DNA of 27,091 nt from DASZZV01 sp035544835 (GTDB lineage Bacteria > Acidobacteriota > Thermoanaerobaculia > Gp7-AA8), in NCBI GenBank assembly GCA_035544835.1, contig DASZZV010000073.1:1-27091 (forward strand), read 5' to 3'. Positions 14,823 to 24,932 of this stretch are shown here, one piece after another. Position numbers and translations under genes: made by a program. Within the stretch, counting starts at the first letter, position 1. Each line of letters begins with the position of its first letter. The notes beneath the pieces are model-generated. The model was not told the DNA's origin, searched no databases, and saw nothing but the letters and a program-made list of their open reading frames with translations.

Positions 14823-16586
14823 TCAAAACAGCGCCGGCTCCTGATACGTCCCGTACACCTCGCGCAGGGCATCGGAGATCTCGCCGACACTGGCGTACAC
14901 ACGTACGCAGTCGATGATCAGCGGCATGGTGTTCACGTCGGGGTTCGCCGCGCCGATCTTCAGCGCTGCCAGAGTTCGCTGAACCGCTTCGCCATCGCGC
15001 CGGGCACGCACGTCGTTCAGCAACTGCAACTGCTGCTCGGTCACGCTCTCGTCGATATAGAGCACGTCGTAGGGCTTCTCGTTCTCCAGTTGGAAGGCAT
15101 TGACACCTACGACCATCTTCTCGCCCGATTCGATGGAGCGCTGATATTGATACGCCGCGTCCCAGATCTCGCGCTGCGGGAAGCCGGCCTCGATCGCCTC
15201 GACCATCCCGCCAAACTGATCGATCTTCTCGATGTAGTCGAAACAACCCTTCTCCATCTTGTTGGTGAGCTCTTCCACGAAGAAGGAACCGCCGAGAGGA
15301 TCGACCGTGTTGATGACGCCGGATTCGTGGGCGATGATCTGCTGCGTGCGCAAGGCAATGCGCGCCGCTTCTTCGGTGGGAAGCGCCAGCGCCTCGTCGA
15401 GGGAGTTGGTGTGCAGTGAGTTTGTGCCGCCGAGCACGGCGGCGAGCGCCTGCATGGCCACGCGAACGACGTTGTTGTAGGGCTGCTGACCGGTCAAGGA
15501 ACAACCGGCCGTCTGCGTGTGGAATCGGAGCATGAGCGACCGCGGATCTTTGGCGCCATAGCGGTCACGCATCACCTTGGCCCAGACCCGGCGAGCCGCG
15601 CGGAACTTCGCCACCTCTTCGAAGAGATCATTATGAGAATTGAAAAAGAAGGAGAGCCGCGGCGCGAAATCATCGACATCGAGCCCGGCGCGAACGCCGT
15701 ATTCGACGTACTCCATTCCATCCCGCAACGTGAAAGCCAGCTCCTGCAGCGCCGTCGACCCGGCCTCACGGATGTGATAGCCGGAGATCGAGATGGTGTT
15801 GTACTTCGGAACGTTCTCCGCGCAGAATTTGAAGATGTCGGTCACCAGCCGCATCGACGGCCGCGGCGGGAAGATGTACTCCTTCTGGGCGATGTACTCC
15901 TTGAGGATATCGTTCTGCAGCGTGCCGGAGATCTTCTTCCAGTCGGCGCCCTCTTTCTCGGCGACGACCAGATACATTGCCAGCAGAATCGGCGAAGTCG
16001 AGTTGATGGTCATTGAGACAGTCACGTCTTCGAGATTGATTCCTTCGAACACCGTTTCCATGTCGGCCAGGGTGTCGACAGCCACGCCACACTTGCCGAC
16101 TTCGCCGGCACTGTAGGCGTGGTCCGAATCGTAACCGTAGAGCGTCGGGAGATGAAAGGCGATGGAGAGTCCGGTCTGACCCTGCGAGAGCAGGTACTTG
16201 TAGCGCTCGTTCGACTGCTTCGCGGTACCGAATCCGGCAAACTGACGCATCGTCCAGAGCTTTCCGCGGTAACCGGTGGGATGGATGCCGCGGGTGTACG
16301 GAAACTCGCCCGGAAGCGGAATGTCGCGGATGGCATCGAGGTCGGCAACGTCGGCAGGGGTGGAGAGCGGGTTGACCTCCATATTGCTGACCGTCGTGAA
16401 ATCTTTTTTCCACGGCGCTTTCTTAGAGGTCAGAGGATCGAGAGTCTGCTTGCGCCATCGGGCATCTTCGGCGCGCACCCTGGCCATCGTCTCCGCTGAG
16501 AACAGTGGAAGCTGCGCCTCCTCAGCCTTCGGAACCGGCTTCTGCGTTGCCTGCTGCTTCTCGACGTCCAATCCGCTCTGGGTCAT
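14823..16586 (-). CDS. B12-dependent acyl-CoA mutase large subunit (methylmalonyl-CoA mutase family)
   Basis: This 587-residue protein is the substrate-binding TIM-barrel subunit of an adenosylcobalamin carbon-skeleton mutase. Family motifs are FPYTRGIHPTGYRGKLWTMR near 95-114, GYDSDHAYSAGEVGKCGVAV at 151-170, GTLQNDILKEYIAQ near 221-234, FPPRPSMRLVTDIF at 239-252 and ISISGYHIREAGST at 265-278 with His271 over the cofactor. Arg246 matches Arg207 of methylmalonyl-CoA mutase, which grips the substrate carboxylate. Phe116 replaces Tyr89, the change seen in isobutyryl-CoA mutase. There is no B12-binding domain, so a small subunit must be encoded elsewhere. GGAG lies seven bases before ATG 16586, and the start overlaps the upstream stop (ATGA), so it is translationally coupled. 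Confidence 0.92.
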   Translation of the reverse strand: MTQSGLDVEKQQATQKPVPKAEEAQLPLFSAETMARVRAEDARWRKQTLDPLTSKKAPWKKDFTTVSNMEVNPLSTPADVADLDAIRDIPLPGEFPYTRGIHPTGYRGKLWTMRQFAGFGTAKQSNERYKYLLSQGQTGLSIAFHLPTLYGYDSDHAYSAGEVGKCGVAVDTLADMETVFEGINLEDVTVSMTINSTSPILLAMYLVVAEKEGADWKKISGTLQNDILKEYIAQKEYIFPPRPSMRLVTDIFKFCAENVPKYNTISISGYHIREAGSTALQELAFTLRDGMEYVEYGVRAGLDVDDFAPRLSFFFNSHNDLFEEVAKFRAARRVWAKVMRDRYGAKDPRSLMLRFHTQTAGCSLTGQQPYNNVVRVAMQALAAVLGGTNSLHTNSLDEALALPTEEAARIALRTQQIIAHESGVINTVDPLGGSFFVEELTNKMEKGCFDYIEKIDQFGGMVEAIEAGFPQREIWDAAYQYQRSIESGEKMVVGVNAFQLENEKPYDVLYIDESVTEQQLQLLNDVRARRDGEAVQRTLAALKIGAANPDVNTMPLIIDCVRVYASVGEISDALREVYGTYQEPALF

Positions 16587-17221
16587 ATCTTCTCCACATG
16601 GTAGCGATCTCTAAAATCCAACGGCTTTCTGGCCAGAAACATTCGCATTCCATGCCGAGGCTCGGCCGTTGCGAAAAGCCGTGCGAACTCGGCTCGTTCC
16701 GCAAACGGGTGGCGTTGCCGCAGGAGAGAGGCTCCGCTCTGGAGCGCGAGAATGCTCCTGCCGCCGATCCACTCCTGCGCCCACTCTAGCGAATCGACAT
16801 CACGCGGCACAAGCGCGTCAGCGATCCCCGCCTGCTGCGCTTGGCAGGCGTCGAGCGTTCCAGCGTGTCGAAGCAAAAGAGATGAGGCTCCCCTTTCCGT
16901 TCTCCGAAGAAGAGCCGCGGCGACGGCCGGGAACGATGGTCCACTGGCGAAATCGATCTCTGCATCCGCCTTCAGAGCGAAGAAATCAGAGAAGAGTGCG
17001 GCGGCGAGACCGAATTTCCCGAGTCTTCCTTCACCGACAGACAGGAGCATTGAGCGCCGCGAGACGATGCGACGCAGCATCGATTCGCCGATGTTCTCCA
17101 GAGCCGATCCAACGAATACGATCAAGGCTGCATCGCGGTCGATTCGATCGAAGGTTGGCTCGTCAACTGGCAACGACACCAGGTACAGGCGTAGTTTCCT
17201 CCCGAGATGTTCGATCAACAT
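16583..17221 (-). CDS. degenerate enoyl-CoA hydratase/isomerase (crotonase)-like protein
   Basis: The 212 residues are about 40-50 shorter than usual crotonases. The fold is still recognisable: AALIVFVGSA corresponds to the VRVVVLTG strand, residues 62-91 line up with the VNGxAxGGGxxLALACD segment but read GRLGKFGLAAALFSD, and LLLRHAGTLDACQAQQAGIADALV lines up with LLLTGxxxxAxEAxxxGLVxxVV. The glycine that forms the second half of the oxyanion hole is replaced (Gly-Lys-Phe), and the region holding the first half is missing. It may be inactive, a changed enzyme, or a partner of the mutase. Its stop overlaps the mutase start by four bases, so the two products are probably made together. Confidence 0.65.
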   Translation of the reverse strand: MLIEHLGRKLRLYLVSLPVDEPTFDRIDRDAALIVFVGSALENIGESMLRRIVSRRSMLLSVGEGRLGKFGLAAALFSDFFALKADAEIDFASGPSFPAVAAALLRRTERGASSLLLRHAGTLDACQAQQAGIADALVPRDVDSLEWAQEWIGGRSILALQSGASLLRQRHPFAERAEFARLFATAEPRHGMRMFLARKPLDFRDRYHVEKI

Positions 17222-17375
17222 AGTTACTTCTTCTTTTTTTACGGCCGGCGCTTTCGTTCGATCATCGAGGTGCTGACGGTCTGGAGTCTACCCTGAGGTG
17301 GGAATCGAGGCTTGATCGATTCACGTGCACGCAGTCGAACGGCGGAGAAGACGATTCGATGGTGCGCGACAATCC

Positions 17376-17491
17376 AGCGCGCGAAGGCGCGCGGCAGACC
17401 TGTAGCACCGGGCGTGAGCCCGGTGTTGTGATGCGCCGGATTTACCTTTGCTTTGTTTCTTCCGTCAGCCCGCGAAGGCGGGCGGCAGACC
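17376..17491 (+). repeat. REP-like units A1 and B1, upstream of the RAYT gene
   Basis: Unit A (17376-17428) joins a GCGCGCGAAGGCGCGC palindrome to GGCAGACCTGTAGCACC and then a second palindrome, CACCGGGC/GCCCGGTG. Unit B (17467-17491) has the related core CCCGCGAAGGCGGGCGGCAG. The gap 17222-17375 before them shows no gene and should hold the promoter of the crotonase-like gene, which I could not resolve. Confidence 0.88.
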
Positions 17492-17548
17492 GGGACCGCG
17501 CAAAACCGAGGTACACTCGGCGCAGGGACTTCCGCATGGTCGCAAGCC

Positions 17549-17995
17549 ATGCACAGCTATACCGCAATTCTGTACCACATTACGTTCGCGACCTTCGACC
17601 GGCGGCCGGCGATCACTTCGCAATTCCGAAATCGCCTTCATGGGTATCTCGGTGGTACCGCCAACAATCTCGATGCGAAAGCACTCGAGATCGGCGGAGT
17701 CGCGGATCACGTTCATCTGATGGTCGAGGGTGGGCCAACACTGGCCGTCGCCGACCTCGTCGGCAAGCTGAAATCCAACTCATCGCGGTGGCTCCATGAC
17801 ACCAGCCTTGCGCCGGGCTTTGATTGGCAACGCGGTTACGGAGCTTTTTCGATTTCGCGCTCCGACGTCCCATCCGTGGGGCGCTACATTCGCGACCAGG
17901 AGAACCATCATCGAACACTGACGTTCGAGGAGGAGTTGCGGTCGCTTCTCCGGGAGAACGAAATCGCCATCGATGAGCGGTATTTCTTGAAGTGA
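17549..17995 (+). CDS. REP-associated tyrosine transposase (RAYT / IS200-like HUH nuclease)
   Basis: From ATG 17549 the protein has 148 residues. It shows the Y1 transposase layout: YTAILYHITFATFDRRP at 4-20, the metal-binding HUH motif VADHVHLMV with His54 and His56, KLKSNSSRWLH near 73-83, FDWQRGYGAFSIS near 91-103, and the nucleophile Tyr113 in SVGRYIRDQENHH. The tail, TFEEELRSLLRENEIAIDERYF, is the usual ending of short IS200/RAYT proteins. It cuts and rejoins single-stranded DNA at hairpins, and the REP palindromes around it are the expected substrates. All catalytic residues are intact, so it may still be active. A longer frame from 17453 only translates REP unit B1. Confidence 0.93.
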   Translation: MHSYTAILYHITFATFDRRPAITSQFRNRLHGYLGGTANNLDAKALEIGGVADHVHLMVEGGPTLAVADLVGKLKSNSSRWLHDTSLAPGFDWQRGYGAFSISRSDVPSVGRYIRDQENHHRTLTFEEELRSLLRENEIAIDERYFLK

Positions 17996-18018
17996 GGGGT
18001 AGCGGACAGTTTGCGCGC

Positions 18019-18140
18019 GATCTGTCGCCCGCCTTCGCGGGCTCGCGCGTCGTTTGAAAGCATCCAGATCTCGGACGGCTCCGCGGACACCGGGCTCACG
18101 CCCGGTGCTACAGGTCTGCCGCGCGCCTTCGCGCGCTACC
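18019..18140 (-). repeat. REP-like units B2 and A2, downstream of the RAYT gene
   Basis: B2 (about 18019-18044) and A2 (about 18087-18140) are inverted relative to B1 and A1, with the same CGCCCGCCTTCGCGGGCT and CACCGGGCTCACGCCCGGTG cores. Confidence 0.88.
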
Positions 18141-18238
18141 CTGGCGAAGACAGAAGCTCTGAACATCAAATCGCTCCATTACTGTAACTCATGCGGTTAT
18201 TTGCGATTTGGCGCAGCGGCTGGACGCGATACGCCTGT

Positions 18239-18467
18239 AGCGCGCGAAGGCGCGCGGAAGACCTGTAGCACCGGGCGTAAGCCCGGTGTTGCGACGTCCA
18301 ACGTACACTCTCAGCCCGCGAAGGCGGGCGACAGATGATGCGTCCGCGATCTGCCGCCCGCCTTCGCGGGCTCGTAAATCCAAAGCAGTTCTTACCGTTC
18401 GTCGGCGCTACACCAGGCTCACGCCCGGTGCTACAGGTCTGCCGCGCGCCTCCGCGCGCTGGATTGC
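18239..18467. repeat. transposase-less A-B-B-A palindromic module (BIME-like)
   Basis: A3 (18239-18290) and B3 (18312-18334) point one way; B4 (18347-18374) and A4 (18410-18467) point the other. This is the same order as around the RAYT gene but with only about 12 bases between B3 and B4 instead of a gene. Together with the neighbouring module it fills 18000-18467, where I see no coding region. Confidence 0.88.
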
Positions 18468-18530
18468 CATGCAACGCAGAATTGCATCCCCACCCGGGCG
18501 TTCGTGCAACATCACGCTCGAGGCATCGCA

Positions 18531-18623
18531 TTACCCGCGTGATCGGGGACGTGCCCAGATAGCGCGTTCGTATTGCTCGCGAATCACTCGATCCTTGGTG
18601 ATGAGCGGGATATCGGTGGGATT
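18531..18623 (-). pseudogene. remnant of a PIN-domain (VapC-like) toxin, C-terminal end only
   Basis: The reverse strand ends DIPLITKDRVIREQYERAIW plus a seven-residue tail and a TAA at 18531. A run of the type IPLxTxDxxIRxxxxxxxxW is how VapC PIN-domain proteins end. The frame stays open upstream but no PIN core (acidic triad, start) can be found, and the RAYT repeat region adjoins. I read it as a decayed fragment; a chance match is possible because the run is only about 20 residues. Confidence 0.4.
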
Positions 18624-18691
18624 CGACGGCAACGCGTACTCAATCGCCAGGCGCCGGACGGGCAGCTGCCCTTCCCTGAGGGCCTCATCCC

Positions 18692-19441
18692 TTACCCGTT
18701 TTTCCGCGCCACGAGCAGCAGGCCCGGGCCGAACGGTATGAAGGAAAACAGGCGATCGAGTGAGAAGACGGCGCGCACCAGGCGCACCAGTGCCGGCCAT
18801 CGGCCCGCTCGAGCCGCCGACTGGAGCGCGGTGTCGCTCGAGACGTCGCGGCGTGCCCGACGACGATTCATCGGCAGAAGGAATAGCGTGTCGTAAACCA
18901 GGACGATGGGAAAACCCCAGAAGCTCGCCTTGCGCACATCGAAGGACGCATCGGAAAACATCGTGGTCAGGGCCGAGCGCGAATAACGGCGGCGATGCTC
19001 GTAGTAGTCATCGGACGCGCTCCACAGGACCTGCAGCGCCGGAACCGTGGCCACACACGTGCCGCCCTTCTTCATGACCCGCGCGAGCTCCTTCACCGCC
19101 GTTCGATCGTCATCGAGATGCTCCAGCGTTTCGCCGCTCGTCACACCATCGAATACCTCGGCGCGAAACGGCAGCTTCGTGAGATCGCCGACGACGGTGA
19201 GAGCGCCGTTCGAACGACGCGCATACAGGGCGGCGTCGAATGAGTTATCGATACCGAAGACCCGGTGACCCTGCGCGCCGACCCTTCGGGCCAGTTGACC
19301 AAGGCCTACGGCGGCATCGAGCACTTTCGAGCTCGGTCCGAGCTTCGCCGTCTCGCGAAGGAGAAGGCCGAGACGGTATTCGTGGCGAGGGCCGAACATC
19401 TCGGGCTGCGTTCCCCAGGCGTGGGTGTGCGTCTCAGTCAT
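18692..19441 (-). CDS. class I SAM-dependent methyltransferase
   Basis: The 249-residue protein has the SAM motif KVLDAAVGLGQLARRV at 39-54 (an unusual DAAVGLG instead of DxGCGxG), an acidic strand end FGIDNS at 62-67, GDLTKLPF, GVTSGETLEHLDDD and MKKGGTCVATVP. This is the Methyltransf_11/UbiE-like layout. EHRRRYSRSAL matches the HFRRYDKKEL run of the fused methyltransferase at 1755-3218, which suggests related acceptors such as glycans or lipids. The C-terminal part is hydrophobic and may touch the membrane. Its ATG 19441 overlaps the end of the 57-residue gene upstream by eight bases, so it is translationally coupled. Confidence 0.85.
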   Translation of the reverse strand: MTETHTHAWGTQPEMFGPRHEYRLGLLLRETAKLGPSSKVLDAAVGLGQLARRVGAQGHRVFGIDNSFDAALYARRSNGALTVVGDLTKLPFRAEVFDGVTSGETLEHLDDDRTAVKELARVMKKGGTCVATVPALQVLWSASDDYYEHRRRYSRSALTTMFSDASFDVRKASFWGFPIVLVYDTLFLLPMNRRRARRDVSSDTALQSAARAGRWPALVRLVRAVFSLDRLFSFIPFGPGLLLVARKNG

Positions 19442-19607
19442 TCTTCAACGGAGGCTCAGCGGAAGGAGAATCGCGAACGTCATCACGATCCGGATCGCGT
19501 TTCTCGTAAATCTCTTTGCCTTTTCCGAGATGAATACACAAGCGTCGCAATTCGGAGGCGAGCCTCAAACGGCGCTCGATCGCTTCGGGCGACATATCGA
19601 TCTTCAT
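19434..19607 (-). CDS. 57-residue protein paired with the nucleotidyltransferase
   Basis: This small frame starts at ATG 19607, overlapping the nucleotidyltransferase stop as ATGA, and ends at TGA 19434, inside the start of the methyltransferase gene. The peptide opens MKIDMSPEAIERRLRLASEL and continues RRLCIHLGKGKEIYEK before a charged tail, so the first 35 residues should form a basic amphipathic helix. I do not recognise a named family. Overlaps on both sides make it a real gene rather than a chance frame. By position it could be an antitoxin-like or regulatory partner of the nucleotidyltransferase. Confidence 0.72.
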   Translation of the reverse strand: MKIDMSPEAIERRLRLASELRRLCIHLGKGKEIYEKRDPDRDDVRDSPSAEPPLKND

Positions 19608-20068
19608 GAGCTCTCCGACAAACGCTCGATGTCGGCCTGATCCTGTTTGCTTGCGCGTCCCTGTTTCAGTTTGATCAACCCCTTCCGTGAAACAGCGCGG
19701 ATTGGTCCGTCGCTCAGCTCAAAGACTCTTCGATCGGCCCATACATCTTCCGAGAATGGAGTTACGAGGAGGAAGTCGAGGATCAGCACTTCCGACCCTA
19801 TGATTTTCGTTACACGGCGGATTTCCATGTTTCCCCCGGCAAATGACATCGGCCGGGATTCGAATTCAAAACCAACTTTCGCCGCGGCCGCCCTTGCCTT
19901 TTCATAATCCTCCGGTCGAATCAGCACGTCGATATCGACCGTGGCTCGAGGGTACCCATGGACCGCCATCGCCATGCCGCCGCAAAGAGCATAGTCGATC
20001 GATTCGGCGTCGAGAATGCGCACGAGCTTTCTCAACTCGGCAACAAGATCAATCGCGTCGTCAGCCAT
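19604..20068 (-). CDS. nucleotidyltransferase-fold protein (AbiEii/MNT-like)
   Basis: The 154-residue protein shows the polymerase-beta-type nucleotidyltransferase active site: YALCGGMAMAVHGYPRATVD at 26-45, followed by IDV, giving the catalytic pair Asp45/Asp47 after the Gly-Gly loop. The next segment, DYEKARAAAAKVGFEFE, and LKQGRASKQDQADIERL at the end (a K-x-x-R-x-x-K-D-x-x-D-x-x-x-L pattern) are usual for AbiEii-type and related small NTase proteins. Such enzymes transfer nucleotides to RNA, proteins or antibiotics; some are toxins that modify tRNA. It follows alaS by only ten bases and overlaps the 57-residue gene by four, so all are probably one transcript. The target is unknown. Confidence 0.82.
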   Translation of the reverse strand: MADDAIDLVAELRKLVRILDAESIDYALCGGMAMAVHGYPRATVDIDVLIRPEDYEKARAAAAKVGFEFESRPMSFAGGNMEIRRVTKIIGSEVLILDFLLVTPFSEDVWADRRVFELSDGPIRAVSRKGLIKLKQGRASKQDQADIERLSESS

Positions 20069-20078
20069 AAGAAGACGA

Positions 20079-22745
<2,667 letters not shown>

Positions 22746-22760
22746 TGGCCTTCCTGGAAG

Positions 22761-22979
22761 GAATTGAGAATTGAGAATTGAGAAAGAGAAATAGTCACCA
22801 ATGTGTCATCCCGAGCCGCAGCGAGGGATCTGGGTGGGGGCCCTGCTCTCGTGGCGTCAGGCGATTTGCGTAATGCACTCGGGTGTAAGGGCCCCCGCCC
22901 AGATCCCTCGCTGCGGCTCGGGATGACACAGTCTTGAGATGAAGTTTTAGTCTCTTTTCAATTTTCAATTTTCAATTTT
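22761..22979. repeat. composite repeat: heptamer arrays flanking a 42-bp-arm palindrome
   Basis: Heptamer array 22761-22785 (GAATTGA units) and inverted array 22957-22979 (CAATTTT units) enclose a palindrome. Its arms, 22802-22843 and 22889-22930, pair at 41 of 42 positions around a 45-nt loop; the outer ends are TGTGTCATCCCGAGCCGC and its complement. The single mismatch is in the inner GC-rich part. The right heptamer array encodes the last residues and stop codon of recX. Confidence 0.92.
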
Positions 22980-23470
22980 TTGACCGCAGTCAAAATCGCG
23001 GCGTGATCGTAACCTCTGGATAACAGATACGACATCAATTTCTTTCGCCCTTCTTCGGTCGCCGTGTAGGCCTCGCCGTGACGTGAAACGAGCGTTCGAA
23101 CCTTCTTCTTCAGAGCACCGTTGAGCCCCTCTTGCTCAGGGTGATCGGCTGCGGCTGCTGCCAGTGCGCTCTTCTGTACCTCGGCTGAAACGCCAAAGGC
23201 GCTCAGCTCCTTTTCCACGCGAAGCTTCCCATAGGACTTCCGCAATCGCGAGCGGCTGAACGACTCCGCAAACCGCGCATCATCGAGCCAGCGCTCCCTG
23301 ACCAGACGCTCGATCACCTCGGCGATCGGATCCTGGGAGTATCCCTTCTGCGCCAGCGCCCGCTGCAACTCCACGATGCTCCGAAACCGAAAGCGGAGCA
23401 GGTGCATGGCCGCCTCGTAGCAAGCCAGAACATCGTCCGGCTCCACGGGCTTTTTTTTATTGAGGGGCAT
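22958..23470 (-). CDS. recX: RecX regulatory protein
   Basis: This 170-residue modulator of RecA filaments has the RecX three-helix repeats: LLRFRFRSIVELQRALAQKG near 24-43, IERLVRERWLDDARFAESFS near 53-72, RLRKSYGKLRVEKELSAFGV near 75-94, and a last repeat EGRKKLMSYLLSRGYDHAAI. YGKLRVEKEL and WLDDARFAESF are the usual signatures. recA is not in the window. The AGGAA ribosome site precedes ATG 23470. The final residues, KKLKIEN, and the TGA stop are encoded by a heptamer repeat, so the native end has probably been replaced or extended. A run of eight A's in codons 5-7 is worth noting for sequencing or slippage errors. Confidence 0.9.
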   Translation of the reverse strand: MPLNKKKPVEPDDVLACYEAAMHLLRFRFRSIVELQRALAQKGYSQDPIAEVIERLVRERWLDDARFAESFSRSRLRKSYGKLRVEKELSAFGVSAEVQKSALAAAAADHPEQEGLNGALKKKVRTLVSRHGEAYTATEEGRKKLMSYLLSRGYDHAAILTAVKKLKIEN

Positions 23471-23480
23471 TTCCTGGGTG

Positions 23481-23554
23481 GAATTGAAAATTGAAAATTG
23501 ACGAATGCACCGTAATTCCTACTTTTTCAATTTTCCATTTTCAATTTTCAATTC
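23481..23554. repeat. AT-rich heptamer inverted repeat, copy 6
   Basis: Arm 23481-23502 has GAATTGA/GAAAATT units and arm 23523-23554 the inverted units, with a spacer of about 20 nt. It lies just upstream of recX and after pilT on the same strand. Confidence 0.85.
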
Positions 23555-23604
23555 CCCGCGACTGCACGAACCCCGGCGCTCGGTACACCCAAGGGGCCGC
23601 GAGG

Positions 23605-24780
23605 CTACACCTGATTCGTGAAGTCGAAAGGCGACTCTTCGCTGAAGGGATCGGTGTCGCTGGGGAGGCTCAGAGCAGACTCCATCTGTTCCTTGGCCAT
23701 GTCACTCGTCGCCTGAATGCCCTGAATCTTCAGCTTGAACTCGTCGGGATTCGAGGCCCGACGCAGCGCCTCGTCCAGCGTGATCAGGCCGTTCCGATAC
23801 AGCGTGTAGATGGACTGGTCGAACGTCTGCATACCGTATTGCGAGGTTCCGGCCGAGATGGCGTCCTTGATCAGCTTGGTCTTCTCTTTGTTCTCGATAC
23901 AGTCCCGGATGTAGTTGGTCGTCACCAGGATCTCAGCTGCCGGCACGCGTCCGAGACCGTCGGCACGCGGAAGAAGTCGGAGCGAAACGACCGCTTTGAG
24001 CACGGCCGCCAATTGGAGTCGGATCTGTTTCTGCTGGTGCGGAGGAAAGACCGAGATGATGCGGTTGACCGTTTCCGTCGCGTCCATCGTATGCAGCGTC
24101 GACAGCACCAGATGCCCGGTCTCGGCTGCGGTCAGCGCTGTCTCGATGGTTTCGTAGTCACGCATTTCACCGACCAGGATGACGTCAGGATCCTGACGCA
24201 GTGCCGAGCGAAGAGCCTGAGAGAAGGACTTCGTATCGACTTCGACCTCTCGCTGGTTGACGATCGACTTCTTGTCACGATGCAGGAACTCGATCGGGTC
24301 CTCGACCGTGATGATGTGCTCGGTGCGGTGGGCGTTGATGTAGTCGATCATCGCTGCGAGAGTCGTCGATTTTCCGGAACCGGTCGTACCGGTGCAGAGA
24401 ATCAGTCCACGACGTTCCTCGCAGATCTTCTCGAGCACCGACGGCAGCATGAGCTCACGGATCGTGTTGATCTTGACGGGAATGACGCGGAGCACGAGAC
24501 CGACCGTTCCACGCTGCTGGAAAATGTTGCAGCGAAAGCGCCCCAGGCCGGGCACGGAGTAGGCAAAGTCGATCTCGTAGTTGTTCTTGAACTTTTCCTT
24601 CTGGCGGGAGGACATCATCGAGAAGGCCATGGCGATGGTGTCTTCCTGCATGAGCCGCTTGAGCTCGACCAGAGGCAACAACTGGCCATCAACGCGTATC
24701 ACGGGATGCGAGCCGACTTTGATGTGCAGGTCGGAAGCACGCCGTTCAGCCGCAATCTTCAACAAGTCATTGATATGCAC
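23605..24780 (-). CDS. pilT: type IV pilus retraction ATPase PilT
   Basis: This 391-residue hexameric secretion ATPase depolymerises type IV pili at the inner membrane and drives twitching. It begins MHINDLLKIAAERRASDLH, the usual PilT opening, and has Walker A GTTGSGKST at 131-139, the Asp box VEDPIEF near 159-165, Walker B VILVGEMRD at 200-208 and the His box STLHT at 227-231. The C-terminal region carries PAAEILV, the PilT signature that PilB lacks. The C-terminal tail is Ser/Asp/Pro-rich and longer than in E. coli-type PilT. It starts at GTG 24780, preceded by AGAGGTGG. No pilin or PilB gene is in the window. The 150-base gap to the divergent esterase should hold both promoters; only weak -10 candidates are visible. 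Confidence 0.95.
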   Translation of the reverse strand: MHINDLLKIAAERRASDLHIKVGSHPVIRVDGQLLPLVELKRLMQEDTIAMAFSMMSSRQKEKFKNNYEIDFAYSVPGLGRFRCNIFQQRGTVGLVLRVIPVKINTIRELMLPSVLEKICEERRGLILCTGTTGSGKSTTLAAMIDYINAHRTEHIITVEDPIEFLHRDKKSIVNQREVEVDTKSFSQALRSALRQDPDVILVGEMRDYETIETALTAAETGHLVLSTLHTMDATETVNRIISVFPPHQQKQIRLQLAAVLKAVVSLRLLPRADGLGRVPAAEILVTTNYIRDCIENKEKTKLIKDAISAGTSQYGMQTFDQSIYTLYRNGLITLDEALRRASNPDEFKLKIQGIQATSDMAKEQMESALSLPSDTDPFSEESPFDFTNQV

Positions 24781-24932
24781 GCGACCACCTCTACGAAACC
24801 CTTAAGTGCTGTAGCCTTTTTATCTTACCCTAACGTAACGAATGCGAACAGTAGACCACTGGCCATCAGAGGGAAATCCTCTCTTGGAGTGACCACTTTT
24901 CGCCCTTCTGCGGGCCCTGGAGCCGACAAAAA

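Larger units (their letters stand above)
17376..18140 (+). mobile_element. RAYT/IS200-like element bounded by inverted REP units
   Basis: The order is A1, B1 in one orientation, the HUH transposase gene, then B2 and A2 in the opposite orientation. The whole is a large symmetric module with the transposase in the middle. No terminal target duplication is expected for this class. Confidence 0.7.

Noticed and set aside
17376..18467. CRISPR-like look of the regularly recurring palindromes
   Set aside because: The units alternate in orientation, spacing is irregular and no unique spacers of constant size are present; RAYT/REP explains them fully.
17239..18550. Several short open frames in the REP region that share the phrase RQTCSTGREPGV
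   Set aside because: They are translations of REP unit A in different copies and strands, not proteins.
23451..23458. Programmed frameshift at the run of eight A's near the recX start
   Set aside because: The frame is intact, no alternative product of interest would result, and there is no supporting structure.
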